A DNA stretch of 64,000 nt, from NCBI GenBank assembly GCA_008711295.1, contig VUYV01000214.1:1505045-1569044 (forward strand). Direction: 5' to 3'. Shown one piece after another: positions 13,601 to 28,086 of this stretch. A model generated the notes under the pieces. The model did not search any database and was not told the origin of the DNA. It saw only the letters and a list, made by a program, of their open reading frames with translations. Position 1 is the stretch's first letter; each line of letters starts with the position of its first letter. The stretch is from Anarhynchus alexandrinus. Lineage: Eukaryota; Chordata; Aves; Charadriiformes; Charadriidae. The translations under genes were made by a program, and so were the position numbers.

Positions 13601-14457
13601 TAACTGCACTTATTTATACATGTATATGTGTGCCTCCAGAATGTCTGGTTTTCTTGTGAATAAAATGAATGTATGTAATATAGATCAACAAGTTATAGCT
13701 GATAAGGTGGAGCAGTAAGAACCCGGTAGGATGATGCCAGCTGCCTATTACTGCTTGAGAGATTCTACAGTCCTTACTTAGGTAAAGGGTCAGCTCTATG
13801 TTCAGCAGCTGAGGCATGACAGAGCAGTATGTGTTGCTGACAACATACATTGTTGACAATATTTGTCCCACTTTGCAGACACGCAAAAATAGTGAGGATA
13901 AACAATTGAAGAATGTTTCCTCAACACCACTTTTAATTGCATAATTAGGGTACCATTTTGCAAACATTAATTTTGAACATAGCTTGATATCTGTCTGCAG
14001 CCCATGTCATTCAGTGAAATAACTCATGTACAGAATTACTTAGATGAGGGTTTACAGAATCAAACCATTCATTAATTCTGATCAGAACCAGCCTATGCAG
14101 GTATTTCTCGTCAGTCAGTTGGAAAGTTACCTAGTTCCTCCTTCTCTAGGCACTTCCATTAAAAAGCTATTTTTGAAGGTGTAGGAGAGGTGTGTAGGTA
14201 TGTAAACACTTTCAGGGTTTAATGGTTGCCAGGAACGGAAAACTGCAGTTCCACATTATGACCTGAGATATTTGAAAAACAATATGCAGAGATACTATAT
14301 TTTTTAAAACTTCCTGTTCATTTTCAGTACTTCAGTAATGCAAAAAGAGTTTTCGACAGTCTCCATACCCTGTAATAGCTGTGTTCCCAGGATGCCTCAT
14401 ATAGAAACACAAGTTGATGGGAGTTGCTTTGGACAGAAACAACGTCTTCACTGCAGA

Positions 14458-14489
14458 TTTCTGAAAACTTCCATTTCTGAAAACTTCCG
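14458..14489. repeat. 16-bp tandem duplication (2 copies)
   Basis: TTTCTGAAAACTTCCA then TTTCTGAAAACTTCCG, one mismatch. It is a local duplication. Confidence 0.9.
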
Positions 14490-15476
14490 TCATGAATTCC
14501 TTCAATCTCTAAGCCAGAAGGAATCATCTCCACAAGGTGTTCATAAGCTCAATGTTTGAAAGCATTTTATTTTTTTAGACGATCTTAGGTCTTGACACAA
14601 CATAGACTAGAGTTGCACTCTGGTCAACCTGACTTCAAGAGGATGCTACAGTCTCGATTTAAAGACTGTCACAGATAATTTATCACATAATTTAAATTAC
14701 TCTAATGGTTAATTTGCATTTGCTTAGTAGAAACTGGTTTCGGTGATACTCGTTGACTTTGTAAGTCCACCAGAGCTCAGCTGAAAATTGATTTTTTTTT
14801 TCCCATTGCAGCTTCTGATCCTAATATTTGGGAAAAAAAATTGTCTGTTCAGTTTGAATGAAAATGAACATTTTTTCATTTTTTTCAAAAAACTAAAAAT
14901 GTGTTTTCTGTTGGATTAAATTCTTTATTTAACTCAAAAAGAAACCTTTTTCTCCTGCAGACATGCAAAAATAGCAGAGGGTTAGGATTATGAAGCTCCT
15001 AGAAAAGATGTCCATCTGTCATTCAATATCATGATGGATCCACGTTGTGAGAGGCATAAGTTCAACTCTTTCTTCAGTTTGAAGGCATCTGAGCATGTTG
15101 TTCCCCAGAAGCATGCCCCACCACCAGATCACAGAATATTCTGAGTTTGGAGGCCAAGACCCAGCATCCCATTCATGCTCTTCCATGGGACGTAAACAGC
15201 CTTCTCCCATCGGCCAGTAGATGCCTTAACCATGATGCTGGAGAGCTACTTACAGTTCTTTGGCTTGGTGAATATTTAGTTATTCCATGGAAAGTGGGAC
15301 AAGCCTAGCTGAGAGGGGGATGGCAGAGTTTCAGGTGCCAGGGCTGTCTTCCTCTTAAGTAAGGAAAAATTAGGAGAAAAAGGAAAGTGGTAGAAATAAG
15401 AGATCTAAAGGACATTAAAAAAATCCTAGGTGGAAGGTTATTTTATGTGCTGGTTTGTTAGATAAAAATCATCTCC

Positions 15477-16325
15477 CAATGACACCAAGCTGTGTGGTGA
15501 AGTTGACATGCTGGAGGGAAAGGATGTCATCCAGAGGGACCTTGACAGGCTGGAGACGTGGGCCCATGCAAACCTCTGAAATTCAACTAGGCCAAGTGCA
15601 CGTGGGTTGGGGCACAAATACAGGCTGGGTGGAGAATGGATTGAGAGCAGCCCTGAGGAGAAGGACTTGGGGGTGATGGTTGACGAGAAGCTCAACATGA
15701 GCCAGCAATGCACACTCGCAGACCAGAAGACCATCTGTATCTTTGGCTGCATCAAAAGCATGGCCAGCAGGTCAAGGGAGGTGATTCTGCCCCTTGTGAG
15801 ACCCCACCTGGGGTCCTGCATCCAGCTCTGGAGCCCCCAACATAAGAAGAACACGGACCTGTTGGAGCAAGTCCAGAGAAGGGCCTTAAAGATGATCAGA
15901 GGGCTGGAGCACCTCTTCTATGAGGACAGGCTGAGAGAGTTGGGATTGTTCAGCCTGGAGAAGAGAAGACTCTGGGGACACCTTACAGCAGCTTTCCAGT
16001 ACTTAAAGGGGACCTACAGAAAAGATGGGGAAGGACTGTATCAGGAAGTATAGTGATAGGATTAGGGGTAATGGTTTCAAACTGAAAGAGGGTAGATTTA
16101 GATTAGATATTAGGAAGAAAATCTTTACTTTGGGGGTGGTGAGACACTGGAACAGGTTGCCCAGGGAACTTGTGGATGCCCCATCCCTGGAAGTGTTCAA
16201 GGCCAGCTTGGATGGGGCTTTGAGCAACCTGGTCTAGTGGGAGGTGTCCCTGCCCATGGCATGGGGGTGGAACTAGATGATCTTTAGGGTCCTTTCCAAC
16301 CGAAATCATTTTTTCATACTATGAT
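15477..16325 (+). mobile_element. CR1 LINE, 5'-truncated, about 0.85 kb
   Basis: The sequence follows the CR1 3' part closely: ATGACACCAAGCTG at the 5' break, the C-terminal reverse-transcriptase coding part (segments such as CTGAGGAGAAGGACTTGGGGGT and CTGGAGCACCTCTTCTATGA), then the 3' UTR (GGAACAGGTTGCCCAGGGAA, CTTTCCAACC). It ends in a degraded CATACTATGATC tail in place of the usual ATTCTATGATTCTATGA. CR1 encodes an endonuclease/reverse transcriptase; only the last portion is present and the frame is interrupted by small indels, so it cannot move by itself. Open frames of 60-150 codons on either strand here (for example 15607-16053 +) are remnants or shadows of this element, not host genes. 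It is the longest and a moderately old copy in the window. Confidence 0.95.
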
Positions 16326-19300
16326 CTCTCACAGTTCTGTGAATATTTTCCCTGCTATATCCCAGTTCCTTACATTCTAAATTTGCAAATAACTGTGTGC
16401 TTACCCACGTTACTTTATAAAATTAATGGTGCATTGAAAATATGCAATTCAAAGTCCTGAGCAGAATATTGCTCATTCTGTCATGAATGGTTTTTAGAGT
16501 GAGAATGCATAGGAGCTAATAACAGATGTAGCATAGACATATCCTAATGTACAAATATGTATGGATGCTGGTTTTGAAGAGCTATTTTCTTATTTTCCAT
16601 TAAGTTTTGAGAATAGTAAAAATCAATTATTTACTTTGTCCTTAGCTCTCTGCACAGTCTGTACAAGTTAAGAGGCCTGAGGAGTGTATGGTATTGACGT
16701 GTACATGCCCAGTTTTGGTAGCCAGGCATGGAGCGGACTGTATCGTGCTGTGGATCAAACTGAACATTTCCCCCAATATTCTGGGGAGAAAACCACTCTC
16801 TCTGTTTGTAACAGAGAAAGACCTGCTTTAAAGACTCTGTGCGTGAAACTGTTATCTCTGACCAAAACTTGCCACATAAAAAGACAAGAAAAAAACACCC
16901 TGGTATATATGAACTAAGTTATAACATCAGGTTAAGTTGATTATCACTTCTGACACTATATATTCAGCGAAATTATCAGCTCAGATTCAAGTGGTTCACC
17001 AGGTTATTACACGCATGTGATTATTCTACTGAGAACAAATTTAAAGATGTTTTGGGTAGTATCAAATTACTTTATTTCCCCTATACTTCTCAAAGCATGA
17101 GGGTTTAGAATTTGAGAAAGATTGAAGGGATGATAATATGAATTTTAAGATGGAGGGGGGGCTTAAAACTTGAGACTAGTGGGGCTTCGTGGTTGGGAAG
17201 GCTGCTAATAGGAGAGATGAACTGTTGTTTTGTTAAATGTGAATGCAGTAGATTGTGTTCAAAAAATGTTCCTGTCTGATTCCTGGTTTGTCAGCCTCTG
17301 TTTCATGTCATGTGAAGTTAACTATCTTTGATTCATGGAGTGTTGTGTAAACATTTGTTGATTTCTATCTGTTCTGGTTTACACTTCTGCCCTGAGGTTT
17401 GCTTTGAGTTTCAGGTTTGGGCAAACTGAAATTGTCAAAGTAAATTCACTTTAAATTGCAGTGTTTCAAGTGGTTTTGCTTCAAATCCATGCCAAACCTC
17501 AGATTTTGCATCATTTCTTTTTGCATAATTTCCAAGCAAAAAGATAAATTGTCTCAGGCTCCTTTGGAATGGGGCTGAAGTTTATAGGTTTATGAACTTT
17601 TAGAAAACTAAGCCTGTAATTCATTATCAAACCAGTTCAATATTGTGAGGACTTGGAGGATGGGAGGATACTGGGAAACGGCTGTGTAACAGAAGGATAT
17701 TGGAAGAGAAGAAACATGTCCTTATTTCAGCTTCAAATGGAGAGATGGTCGTGACCTATTTCACATTTTTTAGCACTGAAATTTTGGGCTTGAGTACGTG
17801 AATACTTGAGCTGCTGCCTCCTCTCTACAGTAAGTTGCTTCAGATCCAGAGTAAAGCTAATTGCTAAAAGACACAATAAAGCTAATTTTAGGCAACATCC
17901 ATGTGTCTGTTCCTTGGATAAAAAAATAAATTCCACTTCAGTGGGAGTCTTGATAGCATTGTTCCCAGTTTTTATTTCGTTCCTACAAAGAACTTCCAAG
18001 AGGAGTTCTCAAACTGTTGTCAGAGAACAATCAGTGAAAATGTGTCAAATAAAATGAAGATCCCTTTGTTTTGGGGATTTTTTTTTTAACATATTTCTGT
18101 ATCTAGATCTTAAAAACAGCCTTCAGCATTGCTGACATAATTAATTGCTTGTATTAAGTGTTCTAATTACAGCAATTCAGGTGGTTAGCCACCTAAATGA
18201 GTGCATAATTATTTAGAAACACTTTTGATTGCAGTACTGGCATCCTCAAGGCCCAATTAAAAAAACCCAAACAAAACACACAAAAAAATCAAACCCCAAA
18301 AGCTTGAGACTTTGAAGCACTGATAGGAATAGCTATTATCCTGTTAAATAGATCACCTCGTACTCAATAATATATGGATATCTTTTGCTTCTATCAGATC
18401 TTCATTTGCTAATAACTTTCAGTGAACACAGAGCTGATGATTTTTCAAGTGGAAAAAAATCTTTAAAATGGAGTTTGTCCATGAGAAAACTTGGGAGGGG
18501 GGATTAATTTGATTTTATAGCACAAGGCGTTAAAAAAAATTTATATGATGCAGGCACAGTTCAGATCACTGTGATTGGTGGAAAATTGTCAAAGTTAAGT
18601 CTATACCAATATTTGAACTGGATCTGCCCAGCATGGTCTGCTGTTTCATAAGATTCATAGCTTGGATGTGCCATTCTTTAATAGTATTCTGTAAACCAGT
18701 TTACATCTTCTCTAAGGCATGTGGTCTTCATTCTGCACCAGGTGATGCAGTGTAGAGTATATGTCTTCAAGTCTGAGTTACTAGGAGAAGAAAGGGCATA
18801 AACAAGATAAAATACATTAATTTTACACATAAATGTGTATTAAAATGGGACAAAATGAAACATATTATCATTTCAGGCTCAAATGCTTTCAGAATGTTTT
18901 GTTTCATAATGACTTTTAAAATATTTTTTCCTGTGAGTTAGGATGGAAACAAAGACAGGAAAATCAGAATTCCCCAGAGCATGAAGACACAGATTTCCTC
19001 ATTTACTTTGAAAAAAGAATTTTTCCTGTTCTTTAATAGTAAGTCAGGAGCAATTGGTATATGATCACTTTCCTTCTGTTCATCCACTGGCAGAGGCAAA
19101 GGTTTGCCAAGAAAAAAAAAAAAATATGGAAAGAGATAGCATCTTTTCCTGAAGGTAAAGAAAAAAGGCACAGTCTTTGAACAGAAAGCAGTTTCTCAAT
19201 GAGCAACTGAAATCTCTTGAAATGAGTAGCTCAGCAAAACTTTTGGTTTCAGTGATAGTTTTGTACAAGTGATGCTTGCAACTTTTAGCAAGATTTTTTT

Positions 19301-22300
19301 TTCTGTAGTAAACTGTTGATAAGCACTGCATATTTTCAGTATTAGGCAAGTGAGGCTTGTAAGATTTTTATGCATGTTCTTACATGAAATACAGGTTTGA
19401 AAAACAGTGTCTGTGGTCACACAAAATTCCCTGTGAGGTTCAGTGAGTATGATCACTGCTGTCTGCAAAATAGTTTACAGGCACTACAATTTTTTAAAAA
19501 CGAAGATCATGATTTTTGTCTGGTTTTGAAATGCCAGTTCCTCTAATGGCAAAGTGATAGTCTTTCTTGGCACATGGGTTTGTAGAAACTGGTGTTGGAG
19601 CTCCAAAGTGGACTGTGACTTGGTGATGGGAGTTCACAAGGCCGTGAGAGAATAAATATGTTTTTGACAAGACCTTTGAAAGGCAAATTTGAAGGTGATC
19701 AGATAGTGGGTCAATTTTAGAGCTGGATTTCAAGAATCTTTTCTGCTGGTATAAACTGGTTGTTGTGTACCAAAACTCAATGCAAGACTCTAGGGGGGGG
19801 CAAGTGATTTTGTTTCAAACTGGCTAGTTTCAGTGATTCACACTGTCATAATCCCATACTCACAAAGATGCGTGTACCAGGCAGTCTGTCCACCATGCCT
19901 GTATCCCAGCTGCACGTATCCAGGTGGGCTGTTCAGGATTTCTTGCAATTGCATGGAGGGCCAATTAATGCTCTATTGAGTCTTCATCGTGTCTGCTGGG
20001 ATCTCCTCAGGATGGCAACCAGGGGCCAGTGAACCTTTTTTGCCTTTGGGATCTTTTACTTTTCCATGCTCTCGCACCTCTGTGAATCATTAGGATTTAT
20101 TCTTTGTCCTCTGTCTCCTTACCAGGGTCTCTAAAGACTTCAGCCCTGCCCTGTGTTTTCCCACCATCACCTCTTAGCAGCTGAAGTCCTTTTTTCAGTC
20201 TAAGCAGAGGCAGTTCCTGACTGTACACTATCCTTTGTTTTCCTGAATTGGATATCCTAAAAAGTTGCACATAAAAGTGCTGTGATGTTGATGGTCTCGG
20301 TCCCACAAGCACCTGCCATCCTCATAGGGCTTTTTGTGTTGTTTTTCCCTTTCTGACGCTTCCACATGCAGACCTTCCCATTCATTCCCCACTCCTGCCA
20401 GTCTAAGCATTTCCATTATGAATGTCTATAATTACTGATAGCATGACTTGAACCACAGGCAGAAAAATGATGATTAAAATGATTTAGGATTTCAGTCTCT
20501 CCTTGCAGTTCCCCAGAGAGCAATACTCTCTCTTTCCTACACCAGAGCCTGGTCTCCCTGCCAGGCCAGAGGCATCTGGCACCGCTGAAGGCCCCTGGGA
20601 GAAAGACAGGGCTGGAAAAGGCTAAAATTGCTGCTACTCCAGTTGGAGAGAGGAGCCTAGAAGCTGAATACTGACAAATTTAAATAAAAAATAAGGCACT
20701 TTTTAACAGTTTATAAAGGTCTTTATATCAAGGCCAGATGCCTTTCTGGAAAGTTACTTTCGTCCTACACAAGGTTCTTGGCTCAGGGCAAGGACAGCTG
20801 TGTGAAATGCAATCCCCTGCACTGTTGAGCAGGTCATGTTCATGATCTAACGGTCCTGTTTGGCTTCAGATGCTGTGGATGTCTTGCATTGCTGAGTATT
20901 TGGTGAACAGGGAGCTAATTCCCAAACAGATCGCTCAGATGCTCAAAAGAGGAGGAGCAGAGGTTGTGAAGGTGGAGAGGGAAGAATGCTTTGGAAAACA
21001 GCCTCTGCTTAGGAGGCAGTGGGGCAGTGGCATGGCAGTTTACCTCAAGCCTGCGGATCAGCCTCCCCTTTTTCCTTATCATTGTTAAAGGAAAAACATA
21101 TTGTTACTACTTTTTTTTTTTTTTCCTGCTGAGTCATCCTGTAAATAAAATACCTCTTCATTTGGGACTGCTAATTGCCTTAAAATCTTCAGTGGAGTAA
21201 GCCTCATGACACCTCCACGACTTGGACAGTTTTACACTTACTTTACGGACATATAAACTAGAGCAAACCCAGGTAGAAGATCACCCAGAGAGACAGAGGC
21301 CAGTTAAATCAATCAATTCAAGAACCTAGGAGTTGTGTTTCCATAGCCCCTGCTGTAACTACTAAATCACAAGAGCTACTAAGGAAAGATGGTGCCAAAA
21401 GCCACTGTTTTTTTTGTTTTTCAAAACCACAAGAAGCATTTCGCTCAATTCCAAGGGTTTTTTCCCTAGTACTTGGTGCAGATTAATTAATTACTTATTT
21501 TTTAAAAGAAATGTAAAGCCTTGAGCAGCCCAAAAGCCATTGAAGATTTAATTATCAGAACTATTCCCTGACTTGACTGTTACCGAGTTCCTATTCAGGC
21601 AAGATAGGAATTAAGATTAATGAACCCAAACAAACTGGTATTTCAGAGAATCAGTGTTTGCCAGGCATTATATTCTCATGACAGAATATCATTGAGGCAT
21701 AAATACAGCACTCAGTCTTTGGTGTGTATTAAGAACACCCCGTTGTTCCCATAAATGCTGAATATCATGAAGAGGAAAAAGGTCTTAAAGTTCATTAATT
21801 TGGGCTGTGACATTTTTTAAAGTGAGCAAACCAGAGCCCGTCAAATAAGGCTGTACCATTCTAGTTCCCCCTGCACTGCTGTGAAGGCTATTTGGATTTC
21901 AGAAAGGCATCTCCTCTGCTGGGAGGTTGTTTGGGCTTGGTGATGGCTGTCTCGCCGGTGCCTAGGCATTCAGTTCTGTTGGCATTTTTTAAAAAGTGAA
22001 TTGATGAAGACCAAGTCTTAAGGAGAGAGAAGTGAAAAAATACCTTTATCTGCTAGGATCGGTAACTGTTGTAACGTGTGGGGTAAAAACGTGTCATTGT
22101 TGACGTTTATCCACATCCCAAGAAGGTGATTATGGCTAGAGTCTGTTGTCTAAGCAAATGAGAGTTAGCGTGGAGACAAGAGCATCTGGGACCAGAAGTA
22201 GTCATTGTACAGCACTAATACAGGAAGTTATTGTGGTAATTTCTAGAAGCTGTTTGCTCTGGGAAAAAAAAAAAGAAAATCTTTCTGTGTTTGTATTTCC

Positions 22301-22863
22301 GCACTGAAAAGACATCCCTATGACATCATCTTGTTTGTTCTGACACTGCAGAAAGAATGGAAGAAATAAAATGGCAGAAAATAGACCAGGCACTTTTATT
22401 TTGCTGCCAACAAAACATAGAGGAAAGATGTAACCAAAATATCCAATGGTTACTTTAGTTCTCAGAGACAGTTCAGCAGATGAATTGTTTCTCAAGGGCA
22501 GTTGGGCTCCCAGACACAAGTGCATTCTGTAGTAAGCTTAATTACTCATTTTAATTATGCATTTTAATTAGCAAGGGACTAACACAGAGCTTTTCTCCCA
22601 CTTCTCAATAAACCCACTTTGTAATATTACAGAACAAACTTGTAACTGAAAATTCCCAACTGTCTAGGGTTGAGAAAAACAACTCAAAGTTCAGGGGTTT
22701 TCTTCTTCATTAAATCACATTCAGTGAGCAGGTGATATCTACCTCTGATTATTCTCAGGAGCTTTCTACTTTTTTTTTTTTATTCTGTTTGTGGACAACA
22801 TCAAGAAAATGCCCTGCAGTGCTTCTTCTCCCAGTGATGTTTCCTCTGACAATATATTCTAAA
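16326..22863. other. Intron-like DNA, no gene seen
   Basis: AT-rich with homopolymers (for example 14 T at 21111-21124) and short G runs near 17154 and 19791. Open frames are under 110 codons and resemble no family I know. Confidence 0.6.
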
Positions 22864-23185
22864 AAGGGGCCTACAGGAGAGCTGGGGAAGGACTTTTTAC
22901 AAGGGCATGTAGTGATAGGATGAGGGGGAATGGCTTCAAACTGGAAGAGGGCAGGTTTAGATTGAACATTAGGAAGAAGTTTTTCACTTTAAGGGTGGTA
23001 AGGCACTGGAACAGGTTGCCCAGAGAGGTTGTTGAGGCCCCATCCCTGGAGGTGTTCAAGGCCAGGCTGGACGTGGCCTTGGGCAGCCTGGTCTGGTGGG
23101 AGGTGTCCCTGCCTTTGGCAGGGGTGTTGGAACTCGATGATCTTCAAGGTCCTTTCCAACCTAAACCATTCTATGATTCTATGAT
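22864..23185 (+). mobile_element. CR1 LINE 3' fragment, young-looking
   Basis: A CR1 3' end that begins abruptly at GGGGCCTACAGGAGAGCTGG and ends CCATTCTATGATTCTATGAT, the intact CR1 terminal repeat. It contains the standard 3' UTR blocks (AGGAAGAAGTTTTTCACTTT, GGCACTGGAACAGGTTGCC, GGTGTTGGAACTCGATGATC). Only the last codons of the reverse transcriptase and the UTR are left. It closely resembles the minus-strand copy at 57002-57329 and shares its 5' break point to within a base or two, so both belong to one subfamily. Confidence 0.95.
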
Positions 23186-26100
23186 ACTGTCTTGCCTTTT
23201 GCTCCCTATAAATGATGTCTTGGTTCTTCCTCTTCTAACAGTGTTTCTCCTCAGAGCTGTTCTATTGTCCCTGCACTGTCTTCCCTGCCCCAGTCCCTAG
23301 GAGTGCTGCTGTAGGAAATCTGCTTTCTTTATCATTCACTTCAGGGAAGGCTAGGTTAGAGAGGCAAGGAGAAGCAGAGGCAATTGTGTTCTGGAATGAA
23401 TTTGGAGAGGCAGCAGTCTATATGGTGATGGATGGATGGAGATAGCAAATGCCACAAAATCTTCAGCAAAATAACCAGATGCCAAAATGCAGTCCCCCAG
23501 GAACATGTAACTTCTGTACTCTTTTCTACGTTGCCTGGGACTGTACCTGCTGAAGAGGGATTTGCAGAATCTGCAGCATTCCTTCATAAATTGAGGCTGT
23601 CAGCAGAGCCTGATGAAGTCAAATAGGCCCCCAGGCTGCTCTGTTTTGAGAGAGGCCAATCCTAATTTATTTACAGTTTTGAGCCAAACATGGGCTTGAA
23701 AAGAAAAGGTTCAGATAAGGATATCGTTAGAATAGAGATACGGTAGGTTTATGGTACAATTGTGGTTAGGAATAAAGGGAAAAATAAAGTTGTGCCAGCA
23801 TTTTCTGAAATGTTCTCTCAGGTTTCAGCACAAATGGCATCTTGTAAAACTTCCATCATGTAAGTGGTGGAAATTCTACAGAAGTATCTGTTCTTCACAA
23901 GGCTTTGGTGAAATGTTACAAGATTGGAAACCTCTTCTGTTATATTTATGTTGTACTTCTCTTCTGCTCCTGGCTTGGAGTGAGGTCTGGAATCAGAATC
24001 ATTGCCTGATGTTTCCAGGTGTTTCCATGTCAGATTCATGCTGCAACCTTCTCTCAATTCAAGTGGTTTAAAAGGCTTGAGGCATTATGTCTGGCTTTGC
24101 TTAGCTGAAAGCAATACTAATTTGTTTTCATTTATTGGTAGGAAGATATTTTTTTTCATTTGGACATTGTATCTTGCCTCAGTATTTAAAACACATTATA
24201 TAAGCTTCCTTTTTTATGGTTCTTGTGCCGAGAACCATCTCTCTCCACACCTCTCTCCATTGATAGAAAGTCCACATAGTGCCTGTGACTGCTTATGGAC
24301 TAACTGCTGTGCCTGTCTGTAATAAACTCTCTAATTTTATGTCCTTTATGATTTTTATTTTCCCACTCTTCTTCTCCCTCAATATCTTAGTCGTGCATGC
24401 TATCCGTATGATGGGATAGTGACACAGTTTAGCTACATTTGAATATAGGTGATATTTGTCTCTGCTAAATATTGCCCTTCAGTAACAGTGGGAATCTGCA
24501 GTTTATTAAAAAAATCTCACCTCTGAACGTCAGCAGCCTGTGCTATGTGCATCTGGAGACAAAAAGTACCCTGTGATGCCACCATTTAATGTTCTATATT
24601 GATTCCAGTAATGCTTTTGGTGCAAATAAGGCTTGCATTATATTTTACCTAATATAATATCAGCCCATTTGAGATAATTGTACATGAGAAAAATTAAAGT
24701 TATGACTGAGAATCAAAGTTGTTTCCCAGAAACAGAGCCAGAAAGTGAATACTCCTAATTAAATGTGATAGGAAAACAAAAAGGCAGATGGAGGGCTGAG
24801 CTTCTCAAATAACTTCTTTACATTTCAGTTGCCATCACTGACCCAGTCACTGTTTGTGCAGGCTTAGAAACTAATGTCAGGTGAACAACTCCAGAATAGA
24901 TGATGCTGTATGTTACTCTGGGCAGGAGTTACAACATTATCCAATGACCAGTATTAAAATAGAGTCAGTGTGACTTTATACGTGTTTTCCTGCTAAGCAA
25001 TCAAAACATAACAAAATGAATGAAGCTCAGCAGTAATCCAAGTACTGTAAGCGTGTATCCAGTTTTGCAAATTGGGACAGAGAGCTATAATTGACCTCGT
25101 TGAAGTGGCCTTTATTTTCCACCGTTCATGATCAAAGTAGTTACATTACACTGAATAACTCTTCTAATTCATGACACCTGAATAAACGGCAGGAAAACCA
25201 GCCTGGAATGCGCATTCCACTATCTGCAGCCATCCTGCAGCACAGCCTGAATAAAGTCCTTCCCCTTGTCTCTACTGAAGTGAACTCTAAAGATTAAAAA
25301 CTGCTTCTGGACTTGAAAGGTGTATCACACGGATAACGGGGTTGTTTGGAGACTTGAGTTGTGCCTCAGCATAGCCTGGAATAGTTGTAACTTTGCCTGG
25401 GTTTAGGGTCTGTTTCCATATCTGTTTTTCACTTAAAACATTCCCTGGCTGTTCCAAAGCACATTAAGCTGAAAGTGATCAGACTCCATACAAAAGAAGA
25501 AAAAGAGTAGGTCTGAACTGGCCAACACAAGCTTTTAACAAACGGAGTGGTATATAAAAAGAAAAGAAAAAAATCCCTGTGGATAGTTTCCAAAGTTGCT
25601 TTGGGTTTGATCATCTGTCTTTCCTCCTCTGGCTCAATTATTTTCAACTGAAAATGTTTGGCTTTTTTGGCTTAGGCTACTGCCTTTCTGCAGTTTAAAA
25701 AAAAGAAAAAAAAAAGTCTTAAATGCATCCAAGTGTTTTGAGCTAAAAGTAGTGACTTTTCACAGTGCTCTCTGAGCCATGCAGAGAGGGCCAAACCTGG
25801 GGCTCCAGTGCTTCCTTGGCACACAGCTGTCCCACCAGGCTCTGCAGCTGCATAGGCATACTCAAAACCTGCACAAGGGAAGGTCGAAGCAGCCAGCAAA
25901 AAGGGGCCCCTTTCCACCTCATCCACCAGAGCAGCTGCTGGAGAGTTACCCAGCATCAGATCAGGGTGGGGACTCCTCGTTAACATATATGTTCCAGGCC
26001 CTCCACCCGCTCCTCCTTTTCCCTGCCCTACCGCAGTGATGTGACAGCCCAGGAGTCCATAAGCCAAACTCGGAAAGACTCATTGTAATTAAGGATATGT

Positions 26101-28064
26101 TTGACTGCTTTTAAAATTGAGAATATTGCTGAGCAATCAGTTAACGGAGAGGTAAGGAATACACGCTGTTTTGCTAATGCAAGGCTTGGGTCCTGCTTGA
26201 AGACATAGTTATAGATGATGTCGCTATCGTTTATGTATCCAAGTCTATGTTATTTCAATAGACATTTCATGGTATCCATTATAGTTACAGATGTTACAAG
26301 CTTCCATTATTAATTTTTTTATGTGCTCATAACTTTCAAAACCCCTGATCACTTCTTTTCAAATGTCATTTTGTTCTCCCTTACAGTCTTTTGGTGGAAG
26401 GTTTTAGTAAAACCTTCTTACCTGTTGTTTAGGTTAAAAGAAGGGAAAGTATGCTGTTGTCTGTCAATAAAACTCAAATCATATTATTTTCAACAAAACA
26501 TCCGCAACAAACAACCCACCCGATAGTAACACCCCACCTCAGCAAAGACCCCATCCTTGTGAGGTCTAGCCTTTATGCTTGGTTTTATGGGTAAAGCTTT
26601 TAAACGATTTAAATATTTGTTTAATGTACTGGAGAGCATCTCCTAGTGTCTGTGTGTGCCACTGCCCTCTGCTGCACAAAGGCAGGAGAGCTTGGCTGCT
26701 TTCATAGGGGCAGAGGTGTGGTCACCCACTCGTGTTTCTACTCAGAGCAAGTGCTCAGGTCCTACTGCCTTCCTTTGGGAGCTAGAGCTATGAAAGTAGT
26801 TAAATCTTCACCTCCATGGGAGTTAGGCACCATAACACCTGAGAAGATCTGTCTGTTTCTGTCTTCTGTCAGTAGAAAATGTGATGCAGGAGGAGTGTGC
26901 AAGTATGGTGTCCACCACAACCCCCCTGGGTTTTTGTTTCATGAGTTGCGTATCTCAAAATACCTAGGAGATTCACTGCAAGCAGTGTTGTGTTTCTGTT
27001 GAGCATTGCTGAAGCACGACCTAAAGCCTATCTGGCCTTTTGTTCTCTCCTGTTGTACGGTTCTGGCATGTAACAGACTGACACCTTCAAGGCTGAAAGG
27101 GTTTTTCCTAATCCAAGTTTTTGGGCTAAAATATAAGGCTAGTAGGATAAATGTATTGGTCTAAATACAAGGATAAATGTAACCTGGCCAGTAATAGCTG
27201 TAATTATCCATTCTGGACATCAGAGCTAGGAAACTATGAAAATTGGCTAAAAATCTCTGAAAATGTTTAGAATCACAGTTAGCCACAGTGTCACAACGCC
27301 CCATCTCAGGAGGACAGCTCTGCTTACTACACAGAGCAGGGCGTTTAACTCATCTGCCAGTTCACCTCTGTCATTTAGAGCCACTATGGTCCTTACGGAT
27401 TTATTGAGGCAATCAAGATAACACGTCCACATATCTCAGTCTATGGATTTGCACCTTTTCATGCTGTCTTTTTTCCATTAAAGTCAGGATTCATGTATTC
27501 CTGTCCCTCAGTTTAATACTAGTGACCATTAAATCTGAACAGTAACTTACTCCTTTTTCAAAATTTACTCACATTGAGATTGGTGTGAATTTTGCCAGTT
27601 GGAACAGGCCAATATCAAGTGTTTTTGAATTATAGTTGGGTGATTTTCTTTTATATATTTCACAAATAAATAACTTCTCTCTCTCAAAATGAGGCCTGTT
27701 CAACTGTGCGTCAGATTCCAAGAGTGTCAGCATCATGGTTTTGGACGCTTAAACTTGACAACACATTGGAAAAAGTTTTGTAGCCCTGATTTCTGCTGAA
27801 GGAGGGGAATTAGGAGGAAATTACTGCCTTGATTTGTTCCAGTCTCAGACTACTTCAAACTTATCTATCTGAGGCTGTTTAAACAATGCATGAACCATCT
27901 CATGTGGATTACCCCAAAAAAAAGCAACCAGCAACTGTCTTAAGTATATATATGAAGTCTCACGTCATTTAGAGTTAGAGGATAATGTCAAGCTTTTATC
28001 TTAACTGGTACGTGAAGGAGGTAGGCTGAACCCTAAACCTTAAATTGTGGTTCTTTTCTGGTTC

Positions 28065-28086
28065 ATATATACATATATGTATATAT
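28065..28086. repeat. Perfect 22-bp AT/TG palindrome
   Basis: ATATATACATA is followed directly by its exact reverse complement TATGTATATAT. It is a purine-pyrimidine alternating tract able to form a cruciform, and a probable simple-sequence relic. Confidence 0.8.

Larger units (their letters stand above)
4341..15476. other. Intron-like DNA apart from the blocks listed separately
   Basis: Outside the CpG block, the GC-rich block and the small tandem repeats I see no exon, RNA gene or known repeat. A-rich spacers with AACAAACAAAC units occur near 7320-7345 and 7705-7735. No match to KCNQ1 exon 11 (which would contain a PHFMRTNSFAEDLD-like stretch) was found. Confidence 0.55.

Noticed and set aside
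15607..16053. 148-codon frame as a host gene
   Set aside because: It is the residual C-terminal reverse-transcriptase frame of the CR1 at 15477-16325.
19790..19800. G-run as a quadruplex
   Set aside because: A single run of eight G without three partner runs nearby is not enough.
22920..23300. 126-codon frame as a host gene
   Set aside because: Its first part is the CR1 3' tail and the rest is chance read-through into flanking DNA.
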